From the NCBI GenBank assembly GCA_036504595.1, contig DASXUX010000108.1, positions 116,261 to 180,260 on the forward strand: a stretch of 64,000 nt of DNA, given 5' to 3'. The notes beneath the pieces are model-generated. The model worked only from the letters and a program-made list of their open reading frames with translations, had not been told where the DNA came from and did not search any database. The position numbers and the translations under genes were made by a program. The stretch is from DASXUX01 sp036504595 (lineage in GTDB: Bacteria > Planctomycetota > SZUA-567 > H5-PLA8). Every line of letters begins with the position of its first letter. Positions within the stretch are counted from its first letter, which is position 1. Below, piece by piece: positions 1 through 9,404 of this stretch.

Positions 1-1904
1 GACTTCACGCTCCCCGGCTTGACGCCTTGCATGTGCGTGCCCTGGTACACGTCCGCAACATAAAAATAACCTTCCTTGTTCTCGAAATCGCGCCGCGCTG
101 GAATCACCGGCGGCCGGGTCCGCGCAGCAATCGGCCGCGGATCGTAGCAACCCGGACCTTCCGTGTGCAGCATGATCTCGTTGCCGAAAACATCGACCAG
201 GAAGAGTCCCATCTGCTCTCCGCTTCCGGTCATGCGCGAACAGAGGAAGTACTTGTCGCTCAACGGATACGGATCTTCGAACTTCAGCTTCACGCGCGTA
301 AAATCGTCAAAGCCGCCGTTTTCGCGGACGAGGTTGATCGCATCCGCCGGCCACGTGCGAATCACGGGCGCTCGCCCGTCCAGGCCGCGCGCCGGATCGA
401 CAATCGCCAGAGCGCCCCACGGCCGGTCGTGGCACGAGGAGAAGTTGCAGAGAATCTGCGCCGTGCCGGGAATGTAGCGGCCCTCAAGCACCGCCCCGGG
501 ACTGCCCGTGTTGTTGCCCCAGACAATCGCGTGATTCGTGCCGTCCGGGTTCACCACCCACAGGCCCTGGCCATCGCCGAAATTCCGGTCCACGTATTCC
601 CAGCGGTCGTACATGATCCGGCCGTCCGGCGTCAGTCGCCCATGGCCTTCGAACAACGTGTTCTTTCCGATCTGCCGGATGTTCGATCCGTCGGCGTTCA
701 TGCGAAACAAATTGCCCATGATGTGCCGGTTGCACATGCAGTATTTCGGCTCGCGCGACGACGTGAAGGCAATCGTATCATCCGGAAGATAGAGCGGGTC
801 GATGTCGAATACGCCCGGAGCGGACGTCAACTGCTTCAGCCCGCTGCCATCCACGTTCATCTCGTAAAGGTGGTAATCGTCTTTGATGTCTTTGCGGATC
901 GATACCAGCATCTTCTTGCCATCAAAGTACACATCCGGATCGCGCACAAGGCCCTGCTGAGACTCCCACAAGGTCTTGATCTCGCCGCCACGGGCAAAGT
1001 CGATCGTCTTCAGCGCACCGCCGCCCTGGAAACTGCCGGTGTTAATCTCGCCCGTCTGAAACATCGTTTCGGTGTTGTGGTGATCCGGCCGGTACTGCTT
1101 GCGCACGACGAATAGAAGTGGCTGCCCGCCGACGAGCGGGTTCGTCGTCAACGCCTCGCGCTGCAGAGCGCTCAGTTCGGTTTTTGCCTTCTGCGCCTCC
1201 TCGGCGTTCTCGGACGCGATGGCCTTCTCGAGTTTCTCCAGCCTCTGCAGAAATTCCTGCGCTCGGGGATAGCGTGAGCCAAACGTCGCGGCGATGTCCT
1301 CAATCGCCGCACGCAGCGCCGCCGTCGGCGCAAGGGTTAACGTCCCGCCTTGCACGCGCGGACGAACACCTTTTGGATCGATGGTCCCGGACGCCTGGAA
1401 ATCATCAAAGGTAATGTGTCCCCAGCCGCCAGTGTTGCGGTCCACAATCCGAAGGAAAACTTTCTTGCCGACCAGCTTCGGCTCTTTCCACTGAACGCGC
1501 TGCATCGGCTGGCTATTCGTCCCTTGTCCTTTAAGGACTTCCGCGCCGTCCATTGTGCACAGTGCCACATAGGTATCCGCGTGGTTGCCACCGCCGACCA
1601 GGAACGACATTTCCGGCGCGCTCAACGTGAAGACGGGCGACTCGATGACGCCCGTGTATTGATCGTTGGATTCGTTAGCCGGACTTTCCAGCGTGGACAA
1701 AAAGAACTTGCCCTGCTTGTTATACGGCTTGCCATCGTGATGGAAGACCGCTCGGTCAGTCACAATCTTCCCGAACTGCCCTTCGACGATAGTCCACCCT
1801 TGAAGATCCCCGCTTTCGAAATCAAACCGCACCACACCGTCTGCGGCACCCACAACAACAGCAGCGCAGAAGCTCAGTACAAGCGCAACGTGCCAGTGCT
1901 TCAT
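1..1904 (-). CDS. HzsA-related exported beta-propeller protein, C-terminus beyond window
   Basis: The reading frame opens at ATG 1904 behind a good ribosome site (GAGGGGTGAT) and stays open to the window edge, so the C-terminus is missing. Residues 1-20 form a signal peptide (MKHWHVALVLSFCAAVVVG), so the product is exported. Residues 22 to about 150 look like a beta-sandwich ('FDFESGDLQGW'). The rest has TolB/PD40-like propeller blades ('MNVDGSGLKQL', 'MNADGSNIRQIG') and the signatures 'EGHGRLTPDGRIMYDRWEY' and 'SSCHDRPWGAL', which I recognise from HzsA-related proteins of planctomycetes, named after the hydrazine synthase alpha subunit. No CxxCH haem motif is visible in the part present, so anammox chemistry should not be assumed. 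The IclR gene lies 43 bases upstream on the same strand and may control it. Confidence 0.72.
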   Translation of the reverse strand, partial: MKHWHVALVLSFCAAVVVGAADGVVRFDFESGDLQGWTIVEGQFGKIVTDRAVFHHDGKPYNKQGKFFLSTLESPANESNDQYTGVIESPVFTLSAPEMSFLVGGGNHADTYVALCTMDGAEVLKGQGTNSQPMQRVQWKEPKLVGKKVFLRIVDRNTGGWGHITFDDFQASGTIDPKGVRPRVQGGTLTLAPTAALRAAIEDIAATFGSRYPRAQEFLQRLEKLEKAIASENAEEAQKAKTELSALQREALTTNPLVGGQPLLFVVRKQYRPDHHNTETMFQTGEINTGSFQGGGALKTIDFARGGEIKTLWESQQGLVRDPDVYFDGKKMLVSIRKDIKDDYHLYEMNVDGSGLKQLTSAPGVFDIDPLYLPDDTIAFTSSREPKYCMCNRHIMGNLFRMNADGSNIRQIGKNTLFEGHGRLTPDGRIMYDRWEYVDRNFGDGQGLWVVNPDGTNHAIVWGNNTGSPGAVLEGRYIPGTAQILCNFSSCHDRPWGALAIVDPARGLDGRAPVIRTWPADAINLVRENGGFDDFTRVKLKFEDPYPLSDKYFLCSRMTGSGEQMGLFLVDVFGNEIMLHTEGPGCYDPRPIAARTRPPVIPARRDFENKEGYFYVADVYQGTHMQGVKPGSVK

Positions 1905-1947
1905 AGGATCACCCCTCGTTCACTCGACTGTAAGTCTTCATCCGCTT

Positions 1948-2772
1948 CTAAGCGCCGTTACCCGGCAGCACGCCGTAGCCCAGGCGCCTTGAAATCCGTT
2001 GCGCGTGCTCTCCGACCATCTTCCCAATCGCGTCGAACCGTTCCAGTGGCAGTCGGCACGCCGGCCCCGTCGTCCAGATCGATCCTGCCGGATAGCCATG
2101 CTGATCCAGAATCGGCGCAGCAACGCAATGCACCCCGTCAAACTCCTCGGCCCGGTCAACGGCATAACCCAACGCCCTTGCCGTTGCCAGCTCCTTGCGA
2201 AACGCGCCCTTCCGGGTCACCGTCCGGCTGTTGAAGCGCGGCAACTCCAGCCGCTCGATCAGCGCCTCGCGCTCGTCAGCCGGCAGGAACGCCAGCAGCG
2301 CCTTGCCCGGCGCCGATGTATGCGGCCGCAGCCGCGTGCCGGGCTGCACCGTAAAATGGAACGGATGCAAGCCCGGAACTTGCTCCAGCGCCACGCCGGT
2401 ATCGCCCATCAGAGCGCCCAGAATCACGCTCTCCGTCGTCAGGTTGCGCAGGTCGCGCATCACATCCAGAGACTTCTCGATGAGATTCGTCTCTCCAACC
2501 GCCGAATACCCCAGGATCAGCAGCTTGCGCGAAAGCGCAAACCGCTTGTTGTCCTCCTCACGCAGGAGATATCCATGATCCAGAAGCGTCATCGTAATCC
2601 GAAAAATGCTGTTCTTGGATAACTTCAGAGCCGACGCGATCTCAGCGCCCGTCAAGCCCGCCGGATGCTGCCGCAGCAGCTCGAGTATCAGCAGCGCGCG
2701 CTCCAGATTCGGCACGTGATACCGCGATCGCTTCGCTGGCGTGATCCCATTGACGATTGCGCGTGGTTTCAT
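1948..2772 (-). CDS. IclR-family transcriptional regulator
   Basis: This 274-residue protein has the standard IclR layout and length. An N-terminal winged helix-turn-helix spans about residues 19-80 ('ALLILELLRQHPAGLTGAEI', 'LSKNSIFRITMTLLDHGYL'). A GAF-like effector domain follows, with the typical 'SAPGKALLAFL' near residue 155 and 'EFDGVHCVAAPILDQHGYP' near 215. It should be a cytoplasmic dimeric DNA-binding protein that answers to a small carbon compound; the ligand cannot be read from sequence. It lies directly upstream of the HzsA-related gene with a 43-base gap, so the two are probably co-transcribed or the regulator acts on its neighbour. The ATG start has GAGAT just upstream. The family call is firm, the target is inference. 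Confidence 0.93.
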   Translation of the reverse strand: MKPRAIVNGITPAKRSRYHVPNLERALLILELLRQHPAGLTGAEIASALKLSKNSIFRITMTLLDHGYLLREEDNKRFALSRKLLILGYSAVGETNLIEKSLDVMRDLRNLTTESVILGALMGDTGVALEQVPGLHPFHFTVQPGTRLRPHTSAPGKALLAFLPADEREALIERLELPRFNSRTVTRKGAFRKELATARALGYAVDRAEEFDGVHCVAAPILDQHGYPAGSIWTTGPACRLPLERFDAIGKMVGEHAQRISRRLGYGVLPGNGA

Positions 2773-2905
2773 ATGTAAATCTCAGTTCTACATGTTCAAC
2801 TACACCGTACAGGGAATGGATGCAACTGTTTTCGATGTCCGATCCATGTTTTCCGATGGTTTTCGCACCAGCAGCCAGCCGGTCCGCGTGAAGTTGTAAG
2901 GCCGC
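2773..2905. other. Intergenic gap upstream of the IclR gene
   Basis: A 133-base gap between the end of the 2147-residue protein gene and the IclR start, both on the minus strand. It should hold the IclR promoter, but I see no convincing -35/-10 pair, hairpin or repeat array. Confidence 0.4.
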
Positions 2906-5900
2906 TTACTTATAAGCTTCCACCTCGCTAAGCCCCGTCTGCCCGCCATTGTGAGACAGTATGCCCAGCACTCGCAGGGACGCGGGTTGAGGCAACGGCA
3001 GCAAGCGCCAGAACTGGTCGTTCCCAATCGCCCCGCTCAGCACCTTGCTGTTTTCGCCGTCAAAGCCGTTGAGAACCGCAATCTGGCGGCTGACCTCCGA
3101 TTGCTTGCTGGCGCGCTCATACGTCGCGACAAGTGATATCGTCGCCGGCTTTCCAAAATCGATCGTCATCCAGGCGCCAGCGAAGTTGCTGCCCAGCGCG
3201 CCACAGTCTCCCGCCCATGGTGCAAGCTTCCCGTTTCCGAAGCGCTTTCCGTCCACCATCGCCAGCCCTGAGACTTTCGGCTTCAGCCACTGCCCCGCCA
3301 CCTTGTCCACGTCAGGATTCGGCCACCAGATCTTCACGTCCTTCATGGATCCGGCGGACGCCTTGCCTTCTTCAAGTTCCAGCCCGTCGCCCTTCTTCTC
3401 CGTGTCATCGAGGATGTCGCGATCGGCCGCGGATGATCCCGGCTGTTTGACGAACGCCACGTTCGTCCCCGGCCACCGCATACTCCACAGCGAAAACTCG
3501 GCGATCTCCACCGGCCCTCCCGGCGTCAACGTCACACTCGCCTTCGGCCCACGCACGGGAACGCAGACCACGCGATACTCCGGAGTGGGCAGGTCGAGCA
3601 CAAAACTCTCGCTGCCATCCGCGCCGTTCGTCGTGATCGTCACGGTCTTGTTTTCTGCCGGACGCCGATAAACCACGCACAAGAAACATTCGCGCTCCGC
3701 AGCCGCCGATAGCGAAACCGGCGCCTCGAGCGTAAAGAAGTTTCGCCCAAAGGCCGCCTTCGCCGCGCCTTCCGGTTTCCAGGCAGCGATTTGCTTCGCC
3801 CCGAGCAACTTCTGCGCAACGGCCAATGTATCGGGCTCGCGATAATTCTGCGGAGGCGTGAATCTCTTCACGTCCGGCGCGACGCTCAGCCCATGCCTCT
3901 CTTTATCCGCCGAAGCCGCAAAATTGCTCCGCCGCAACTCCCTCCCGTCCTTATCCAGAAGCACAAGTTCACCGGCGCTCGTCGCCGCCAGCGTTTTGTC
4001 CGCAGCCACCGCCGCGACAAAGGCTCCAGCATTCCCCGCGGCAAACGTCCACTTCGGCGAACCATCCGCCGCAAAAGCTCTAATCTCGCCGGAATCCAGC
4101 GCAGCAATCGTGAGTGACCCATCGACGCTCACGCAGCCGGAAACCATCGCCGCCAGCGGCACACTCGTCACCTTCCCGCCCGACGCAATCATCAGCAGGT
4201 TGGTGAATCCAAATGCCGCGACCGCTCCGTCGTTCGAAATCCACGTCCCCACCCCATTCGTCGGACCATTTCTACCGCGGGAGTCCGCCGCGGGAACAGA
4301 CGGCGCTTGCGCCAGGAATTTCCCCGCCTTATCCACGGCGTAGATCACGCCGTTCCAATCCGTGAACGCTGTGATGTTCCCGTCCATCGACACGGCAGCG
4401 AATCCTGGATGCACTGCATACGTTGACGACGCCGCCTCCTTCGCGCGCAGACTCCACAGGCGCTTGCCGCTCGCGCATTCAATCAGTATCGATTCGTTAC
4501 CCATGGGCCGTATCGCGCGGCCATTCATCCCGCCGAACGGTTGCGGCCGCGTATCCATCGTTAGGAACACGCATTTGCTGTCCGGCGAGAACGTCACGCC
4601 CACCGGAAAGCGCGGCGTGCGCAGTTCAAAGTTCTCCCGCACAAACGGCAGGTCGTCATGCCACGCCCACGCTCCGTCGCTCAATTTCCCGAGCAAGAAT
4701 CCGCCTTTGCGCCCCAGCAGCGCCGTCGCTCCGTCCGGGGCCACTGGAAACGATCCTTCAAACCACCATTCCGGTGCGATTTCGCTGGTGTCGCCGTCGT
4801 ACATTTGCCCTTCGCGCACAACAAGACCGGCCGGGCTGATACACTGCACAGTGACCACATGCGACGTCGCGAAGTGCCATGCCTCGTTGAAGGAAGTGGC
4901 CTTGCGGACGTAGTGCCACAGATTTCCCGCTGCATCCAGCACGTCATACTTCCGCACCGCGCTCGCATCCTTCTCCGTTGCCTCAGCCGCAACCGTCGAA
5001 GTGATCTTTCCCGTCTCATCCACAAAGGCGAGCGTGTCCTTTCCTCCTTTAAGGAAGACCACCGCCTTGCCGTCCGCCGTCGCAAGCAAGCGTTCCACTC
5101 GGCGCAAGGGCGTAAAGTTATGATAGGGATGCACCACCGGCTGCGGCACTGCTTGCAGTTCGTTGCGCAGAATCCTGCTGCCGCCGCTCCGGTCACTTAC
5201 TTGCGCATCCTCTTTTTTACAGAGCACCGCGCCCAAAGCCTTTGCGGCCTTCGCCATTCCCGTCTCGTCGTTGCCAACAATCGCGACCGCCATCTTTCCA
5301 GCAAGAAATGGGCTGAAGACCGCGACCAGTCTTCCCTGCCCTTTCGCTGGTACGTTGGGCGTCTCCATCCAGGTCGTGACCGCGCGCAGGCTCTGCGCCA
5401 GCCGCCCGCCCGAAAACACCACGCAGTCGCTGCCAACCATGTACGGCGGATCAATATCCATCCATCCGCCCTTTTCCGGAACATGCGAGCGCGTCTTCGC
5501 ATCGATGTAAGCCGTCATATTCCCGCGATAGCCAATCAGCTTTCCTTCTTCGATCAGTCTCATGCGCGCCTTGTCGTAGCTCCGTGGATACCACCGCGTC
5601 GGCAGCGTGTCGTATTCCTCCGGCGTCACCTGCCACACGCGAGCTTTCATTCCCGCCGCGACCAGCGCCTCCTTCAACTGGCTGGCTACCGGCAGAAGTT
5701 TCTCCTGTCCAGATTCAAGAATGATCCATTTCTCGATCGGTGACTTGGCATAAGCGCGCAGATGTTCGGTATTGACGATGTGAACGTCGCCAATGGCAGC
5801 CGTGACACTCGTTTCGCGCTCCCTCGCCGGAACGTTGATCTCCGTTGTCACGCTGAATCCCGTGATCAGTTCTTGAACGGTCAACTTCCACGCGCCCGCC

Positions 5901-8900
5901 AAGTCGCGATCCGCCAGCGGGAACGCCGCTTCCTCACCGGCCGCGCGATAGACCGTCTCGCGCTCGACGCCATTTGGATCGGCGAGCGTTAATCGCACCG
6001 GCACGGGCCCCATCCGCGCACCGGCCTTGTCGATGACATGGCCGGAGGCAGCAATGGTCCCGCCCAAGTGCAGCCCGTCCCGTTCCAAGGTAATGTGCAC
6101 ATTCCCCGGCGCCGATTTGTAGAGCGCCAAGATTGTCGCCGGCTCCGTGATCAAATCGACAAACGCTACCGTGCGCCCGTCTTTCTGCTCTGCTCTCAGA
6201 GTGGTCTGCTTCACGAGATCGCGCACCGTCCATCCCGTGCCCTCCAGCGACACCGGCATCCCCTCCACAGGCTCGAACGTGCCTGATGCCGCCCCCTTCT
6301 TCTCCGCGATGACCACAACGTAGCGCATCGAGTCCGCCGTGAGTGCAACGGCCACCCCACGCTCCCAATCGGCCACAGCCAACGGTGGCACGCCGGTGTT
6401 CGCCAATGCGGCCGCGAGCGGCTCGCGAGCGCTTTTTTCGAACTGTTCCCACATCTCGCCATGGATTTTCCCTGCGAACCCGGAAAGCTCCCAGATGTGC
6501 TTGGTTTTCACGGGGACAATCGTCGCGCCTTGGATTTGCACAAGACAATCGCTTGTCGTCAGGATCTGCCCCCCGGCCTTCTGAAACGCTTGAAGGGTCT
6601 CGACCAATTTCGGCTCAAAAGGATCCTCTTCACGCACCAGCAACAGCACCTTCGTTGCAGCGGGAATCCCCGTTTGCAGCACGTCCTCATCAGCGAGCAA
6701 CGCAGGCGCGCAGCCCAGCCGCGTGAGGTGATAATAGAGCGCGTGGTAATCGTACGGCCGTTGCCCGCCGCGAAGAACCTGGTGCGCAGCCGTCATGAGA
6801 ATCGCAAAACGATTGTCCGGCGTTGCGCGCGCGGCAATCGCACCGTATTGGCCAAGAAACGCCATCGCACTCCCGCGCCGCGCGATTTCCTTCAGTCCGG
6901 CCTCCGCCTGCAGCGGCGTTCCTCCACCGCTCAGTCCGCGCCCGAACGCATGAAACAGGCTTTTGACCTGCCCCTCGGAAGACGTGCCCCAATCGGTGGT
7001 CAGCCAGACACGCTTGCGCGGGTCGTTGCCGCGCGCCCAGTCTGTCGTGAACGCCGCGGACATCGGCCACTCGCCAAAATCGGTGTAGCTTTCGTAGCAC
7101 GCCGCCGCCATGTCGCCGAACAGCGCGCGTGTGCGCTTTCCCATGTCGTGGCCGGCATTGTCGAAAAGCGTAAACACCGTCTGCGGCCGGATGCTCCGCA
7201 CCGCGTTGTTGTAAAGCGCGTTGTGCTTGCCCCACGCCAGATCCTCGCGCGCCTTCCAGAAGCTGATTGCCTTGCGCATGATCGCCAGCGCCTTCTCACG
7301 CGCGGCCGGATCGCTGCTCAGTTTGTTCTTCTCGTACCACTCGCGCTCTTCCTTGCTCGCGTCTGAAACACCGGCGTCCTTGACCGCGGCGGCAAGCGCC
7401 TCGTTACGGTCCTTTGTGTGAGGGTCCGTCGGCACGCCGCCTTCGACGTAGCCCCACCACGCCGGAAACCAACTGTAGTTGATCCCGGCCCAGGACGGAT
7501 AAGCGCCGCTCTGCTGCGTGAAAATCTGCATTCGCCGAACCATGCGATCGACCGACGGCTGATAGCTGTGGTGGTAGCTGAGGCTTTCATTGTAGAACGA
7601 CCCGGGCCGCACGACGGCCATGTCGATCATGCGCAACCGGTGCCGGAGCAATCGGTCGAGCAGCAGATCGTTTTTCGAAGATTGCAGCGCCATCTCCGCG
7701 GGTAAGTTTCCCGCCCCGGCAACGTCCGTATTTGTGCCTGGCATGCCCAGGTCGAGCATGCTCGCGTGTCCGGTTGCCGTGGCCATCTCGAGGCCGCATT
7801 TTCGCAGCAGATCCAGACCTTCGTCCGTGGTCGGCCATGCGCCCGTGCAACCGCTCATCGTGTGCACGAAGAACGGGCTCCGCGAGAGAAACGCCGGCAC
7901 GATCGTCAGCGGCACGCCCCCGCTCTTCGCGTCGCCCGCCTCTACCCAGAGCACATAGTCGCCAGGCGGCAGCGCGTGTGTTTCGAGCGTGAAGAGTCGT
8001 GCTCCAAACTCTTGCGCCTCGGCGCCCGGCAACGTCACTGTCCCGAGATCAAAAGGCTGCGCTTCGCTTCGACACAGCACCTTCGCTTCGCCGCCCTTGA
8101 AGCCGCTCGGAAGAACAACCTGATAGACGGCGACCTCGCCCTGCTCGAATGCTGTCCGCGCGCAGTGCGGCACAAGCCACAGACTTGCGGAGGTGTCGGC
8201 AACCAGCAACGTGTGGCGAATCGCAGGCGCTTTGCTCGTGAGCGTGAACGAAAATGCGCCAAAATACCCGGCGGGCAGAGGAAGTTTCAGCCAGAGCAGG
8301 TCGTCCATCGTCGTCTTAAGCAATTTGGCAGCGGCCGACGCGGCGCGCGCGTCCGGCGCCTTCGCTTCCGACGGCGGCGAAGATCCAGCGGCGGAGACAC
8401 AAGCGAAGTGCGAGACCGAGAACGGCTCCTTCGCCTCTTGCTCGTACGCCGCACGCGAAAACGCCGCAAACGGCGCCGCGCCAGGCTTGACCACCGCCGG
8501 CATAGCGCACGCAAGGCGCCCCGACTGCACAAGCGTAAGGCCATCCTCGCTGACAGTCGGAGCAGGCGCAGCTTTGACGGAAGCCACCCGGGGCCGCACC
8601 AGTTTCAAACCCGCCGCCGTCGCACTGACGCCGTCGGGCAACGCAGTCGCTTCGATCTTGCCGGCGGCGCTCAGCCCGAAGGGCCCAAAGCTCGACTCAT
8701 ATTTCATGCCGACCGGCAGCCACACGGTCAGCGCGCTGAAGTTGGCATCCTCGCGCAACAGCGAATCCGCGCCCAGTCGCAATTTGATCGGCACGGCCAG
8801 CGGCGCGCCGCTCTCGTCCGCGGCCTCAAATCGCACCGCGGCGCACCGGATGAGCAGTTCGTCTCCCTGCCCCGCGGCCAGAGCCGGATGCGGGCTGTCG

Positions 8901-9349
8901 AACCGGTTCGATCCGATGGTAAAACGAATAGAGCCGGGCGTGAGGACGTGCTCACCTGGATCGAGCTTCATCCGGCCGCCGACGGGATACGTGTACTCTT
9001 TATCGGATCCCACGCGCAGACGTGGCTCGATGACCGCCGTCCCATCGATCCAGAAACGCGGCGGTGTCGTCTGTGCTGCAACAACTCCCGGCAGCGTGCG
9101 CCAGAAGCACATCCTCCCCATATCCAGTTTCGGGTCGCTCACAGCCGCTACGCGCACCAGCGTGCCGGATTTATTCTCCGCGCCCGCCTGACCCTCAAGG
9201 TTCAGATCGTCGGTCTCGTCCTGCCCCGGTTTTGCATTGAGACGGCCATCCGGCGTGGCGGGAATCTCCTCCGCCGACCGCAATGAAAACGCCGACATGA
9301 TCAGGATCAGAGGAATGAAAGTCAGCGCGGACCGCACACGAGTCTTCAT
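2906..9349 (-). CDS. Giant exported mosaic: glycosidase-like core, beta-propeller and discoidin-like end
   Basis: A 2147-residue protein with a clear signal peptide (residues 1-26, MKTRVRSALTFIPLILIMSAF), so exported. After beta-rich domains, residues of about 496-900 contain aromatic and acid-rich stretches ('GINYSWFPAWWGY', 'VFTLFDNAGHDMG') followed by a Rossmann-like segment ('ATKVLLLVREEDPFEP'). This arrangement resembles glycoside hydrolases of the beta-galactosidase type with a trimerisation-like domain. Residues of about 1085-1200 form an Ig-like domain. Residues of about 1416-1816 look like a PQQ/BamB-type propeller ('VVFLKGGKDTLAFVDETGK', 'AAVSMDGNITAFTDW'). The last 140 residues ('WAGDCGALGSNFAGAWMTID') look like an F5/8-type-C carbohydrate-binding fold. 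The GntR/LacI-type regulator gene ends 14 bases upstream, which fits a sugar-controlled polysaccharide enzyme. I cannot name catalytic residues, and the activity is inference. Confidence 0.8.
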   Translation of the reverse strand: MKTRVRSALTFIPLILIMSAFSLRSAEEIPATPDGRLNAKPGQDETDDLNLEGQAGAENKSGTLVRVAAVSDPKLDMGRMCFWRTLPGVVAAQTTPPRFWIDGTAVIEPRLRVGSDKEYTYPVGGRMKLDPGEHVLTPGSIRFTIGSNRFDSPHPALAAGQGDELLIRCAAVRFEAADESGAPLAVPIKLRLGADSLLREDANFSALTVWLPVGMKYESSFGPFGLSAAGKIEATALPDGVSATAAGLKLVRPRVASVKAAPAPTVSEDGLTLVQSGRLACAMPAVVKPGAAPFAAFSRAAYEQEAKEPFSVSHFACVSAAGSSPPSEAKAPDARAASAAAKLLKTTMDDLLWLKLPLPAGYFGAFSFTLTSKAPAIRHTLLVADTSASLWLVPHCARTAFEQGEVAVYQVVLPSGFKGGEAKVLCRSEAQPFDLGTVTLPGAEAQEFGARLFTLETHALPPGDYVLWVEAGDAKSGGVPLTIVPAFLSRSPFFVHTMSGCTGAWPTTDEGLDLLRKCGLEMATATGHASMLDLGMPGTNTDVAGAGNLPAEMALQSSKNDLLLDRLLRHRLRMIDMAVVRPGSFYNESLSYHHSYQPSVDRMVRRMQIFTQQSGAYPSWAGINYSWFPAWWGYVEGGVPTDPHTKDRNEALAAAVKDAGVSDASKEEREWYEKNKLSSDPAAREKALAIMRKAISFWKAREDLAWGKHNALYNNAVRSIRPQTVFTLFDNAGHDMGKRTRALFGDMAAACYESYTDFGEWPMSAAFTTDWARGNDPRKRVWLTTDWGTSSEGQVKSLFHAFGRGLSGGGTPLQAEAGLKEIARRGSAMAFLGQYGAIAARATPDNRFAILMTAAHQVLRGGQRPYDYHALYYHLTRLGCAPALLADEDVLQTGIPAATKVLLLVREEDPFEPKLVETLQAFQKAGGQILTTSDCLVQIQGATIVPVKTKHIWELSGFAGKIHGEMWEQFEKSAREPLAAALANTGVPPLAVADWERGVAVALTADSMRYVVVIAEKKGAASGTFEPVEGMPVSLEGTGWTVRDLVKQTTLRAEQKDGRTVAFVDLITEPATILALYKSAPGNVHITLERDGLHLGGTIAASGHVIDKAGARMGPVPVRLTLADPNGVERETVYRAAGEEAAFPLADRDLAGAWKLTVQELITGFSVTTEINVPARERETSVTAAIGDVHIVNTEHLRAYAKSPIEKWIILESGQEKLLPVASQLKEALVAAGMKARVWQVTPEEYDTLPTRWYPRSYDKARMRLIEEGKLIGYRGNMTAYIDAKTRSHVPEKGGWMDIDPPYMVGSDCVVFSGGRLAQSLRAVTTWMETPNVPAKGQGRLVAVFSPFLAGKMAVAIVGNDETGMAKAAKALGAVLCKKEDAQVSDRSGGSRILRNELQAVPQPVVHPYHNFTPLRRVERLLATADGKAVVFLKGGKDTLAFVDETGKITSTVAAEATEKDASAVRKYDVLDAAGNLWHYVRKATSFNEAWHFATSHVVTVQCISPAGLVVREGQMYDGDTSEIAPEWWFEGSFPVAPDGATALLGRKGGFLLGKLSDGAWAWHDDLPFVRENFELRTPRFPVGVTFSPDSKCVFLTMDTRPQPFGGMNGRAIRPMGNESILIECASGKRLWSLRAKEAASSTYAVHPGFAAVSMDGNITAFTDWNGVIYAVDKAGKFLAQAPSVPAADSRGRNGPTNGVGTWISNDGAVAAFGFTNLLMIASGGKVTSVPLAAMVSGCVSVDGSLTIAALDSGEIRAFAADGSPKWTFAAGNAGAFVAAVAADKTLAATSAGELVLLDKDGRELRRSNFAASADKERHGLSVAPDVKRFTPPQNYREPDTLAVAQKLLGAKQIAAWKPEGAAKAAFGRNFFTLEAPVSLSAAAERECFLCVVYRRPAENKTVTITTNGADGSESFVLDLPTPEYRVVCVPVRGPKASVTLTPGGPVEIAEFSLWSMRWPGTNVAFVKQPGSSAADRDILDDTEKKGDGLELEEGKASAGSMKDVKIWWPNPDVDKVAGQWLKPKVSGLAMVDGKRFGNGKLAPWAGDCGALGSNFAGAWMTIDFGKPATISLVATYERASKQSEVSRQIAVLNGFDGENSKVLSGAIGNDQFWRLLPLPQPASLRVLGILSHNGGQTGLSEVEAYK

Positions 9350-9355
9350 CGCCAG

Positions 9356-9404
9356 CCTAACCCCTAAACTCTGACCCCTGCACCCTGACCCCTAAACCCT
9401 GCCG
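9356..9404. repeat. Seven-base-period array (unit CCTRAMC)
   Basis: Seven consecutive 7-base units (CCTAACC, CCTAAAC, TCTGACC, CCTGCAC and so on) follow each other without a break. The array overlaps the 3' end of the GntR/LacI gene, so the regulator's last residues and stop codon are encoded by it. Confidence 0.9.

Noticed and set aside
1..1904. Evidence for anammox from the HzsA-like protein
   Set aside because: HzsA-related proteins are widespread in organisms without anammox and no haem-binding motif or other hydrazine gene is seen here.
7766..9286. A 506-residue plus-strand frame opposite the 2147-residue protein
   Set aside because: Extremely Arg-rich, no domain, and wholly inside a better-supported gene on the other strand. 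The same holds for other long antisense frames in the window.
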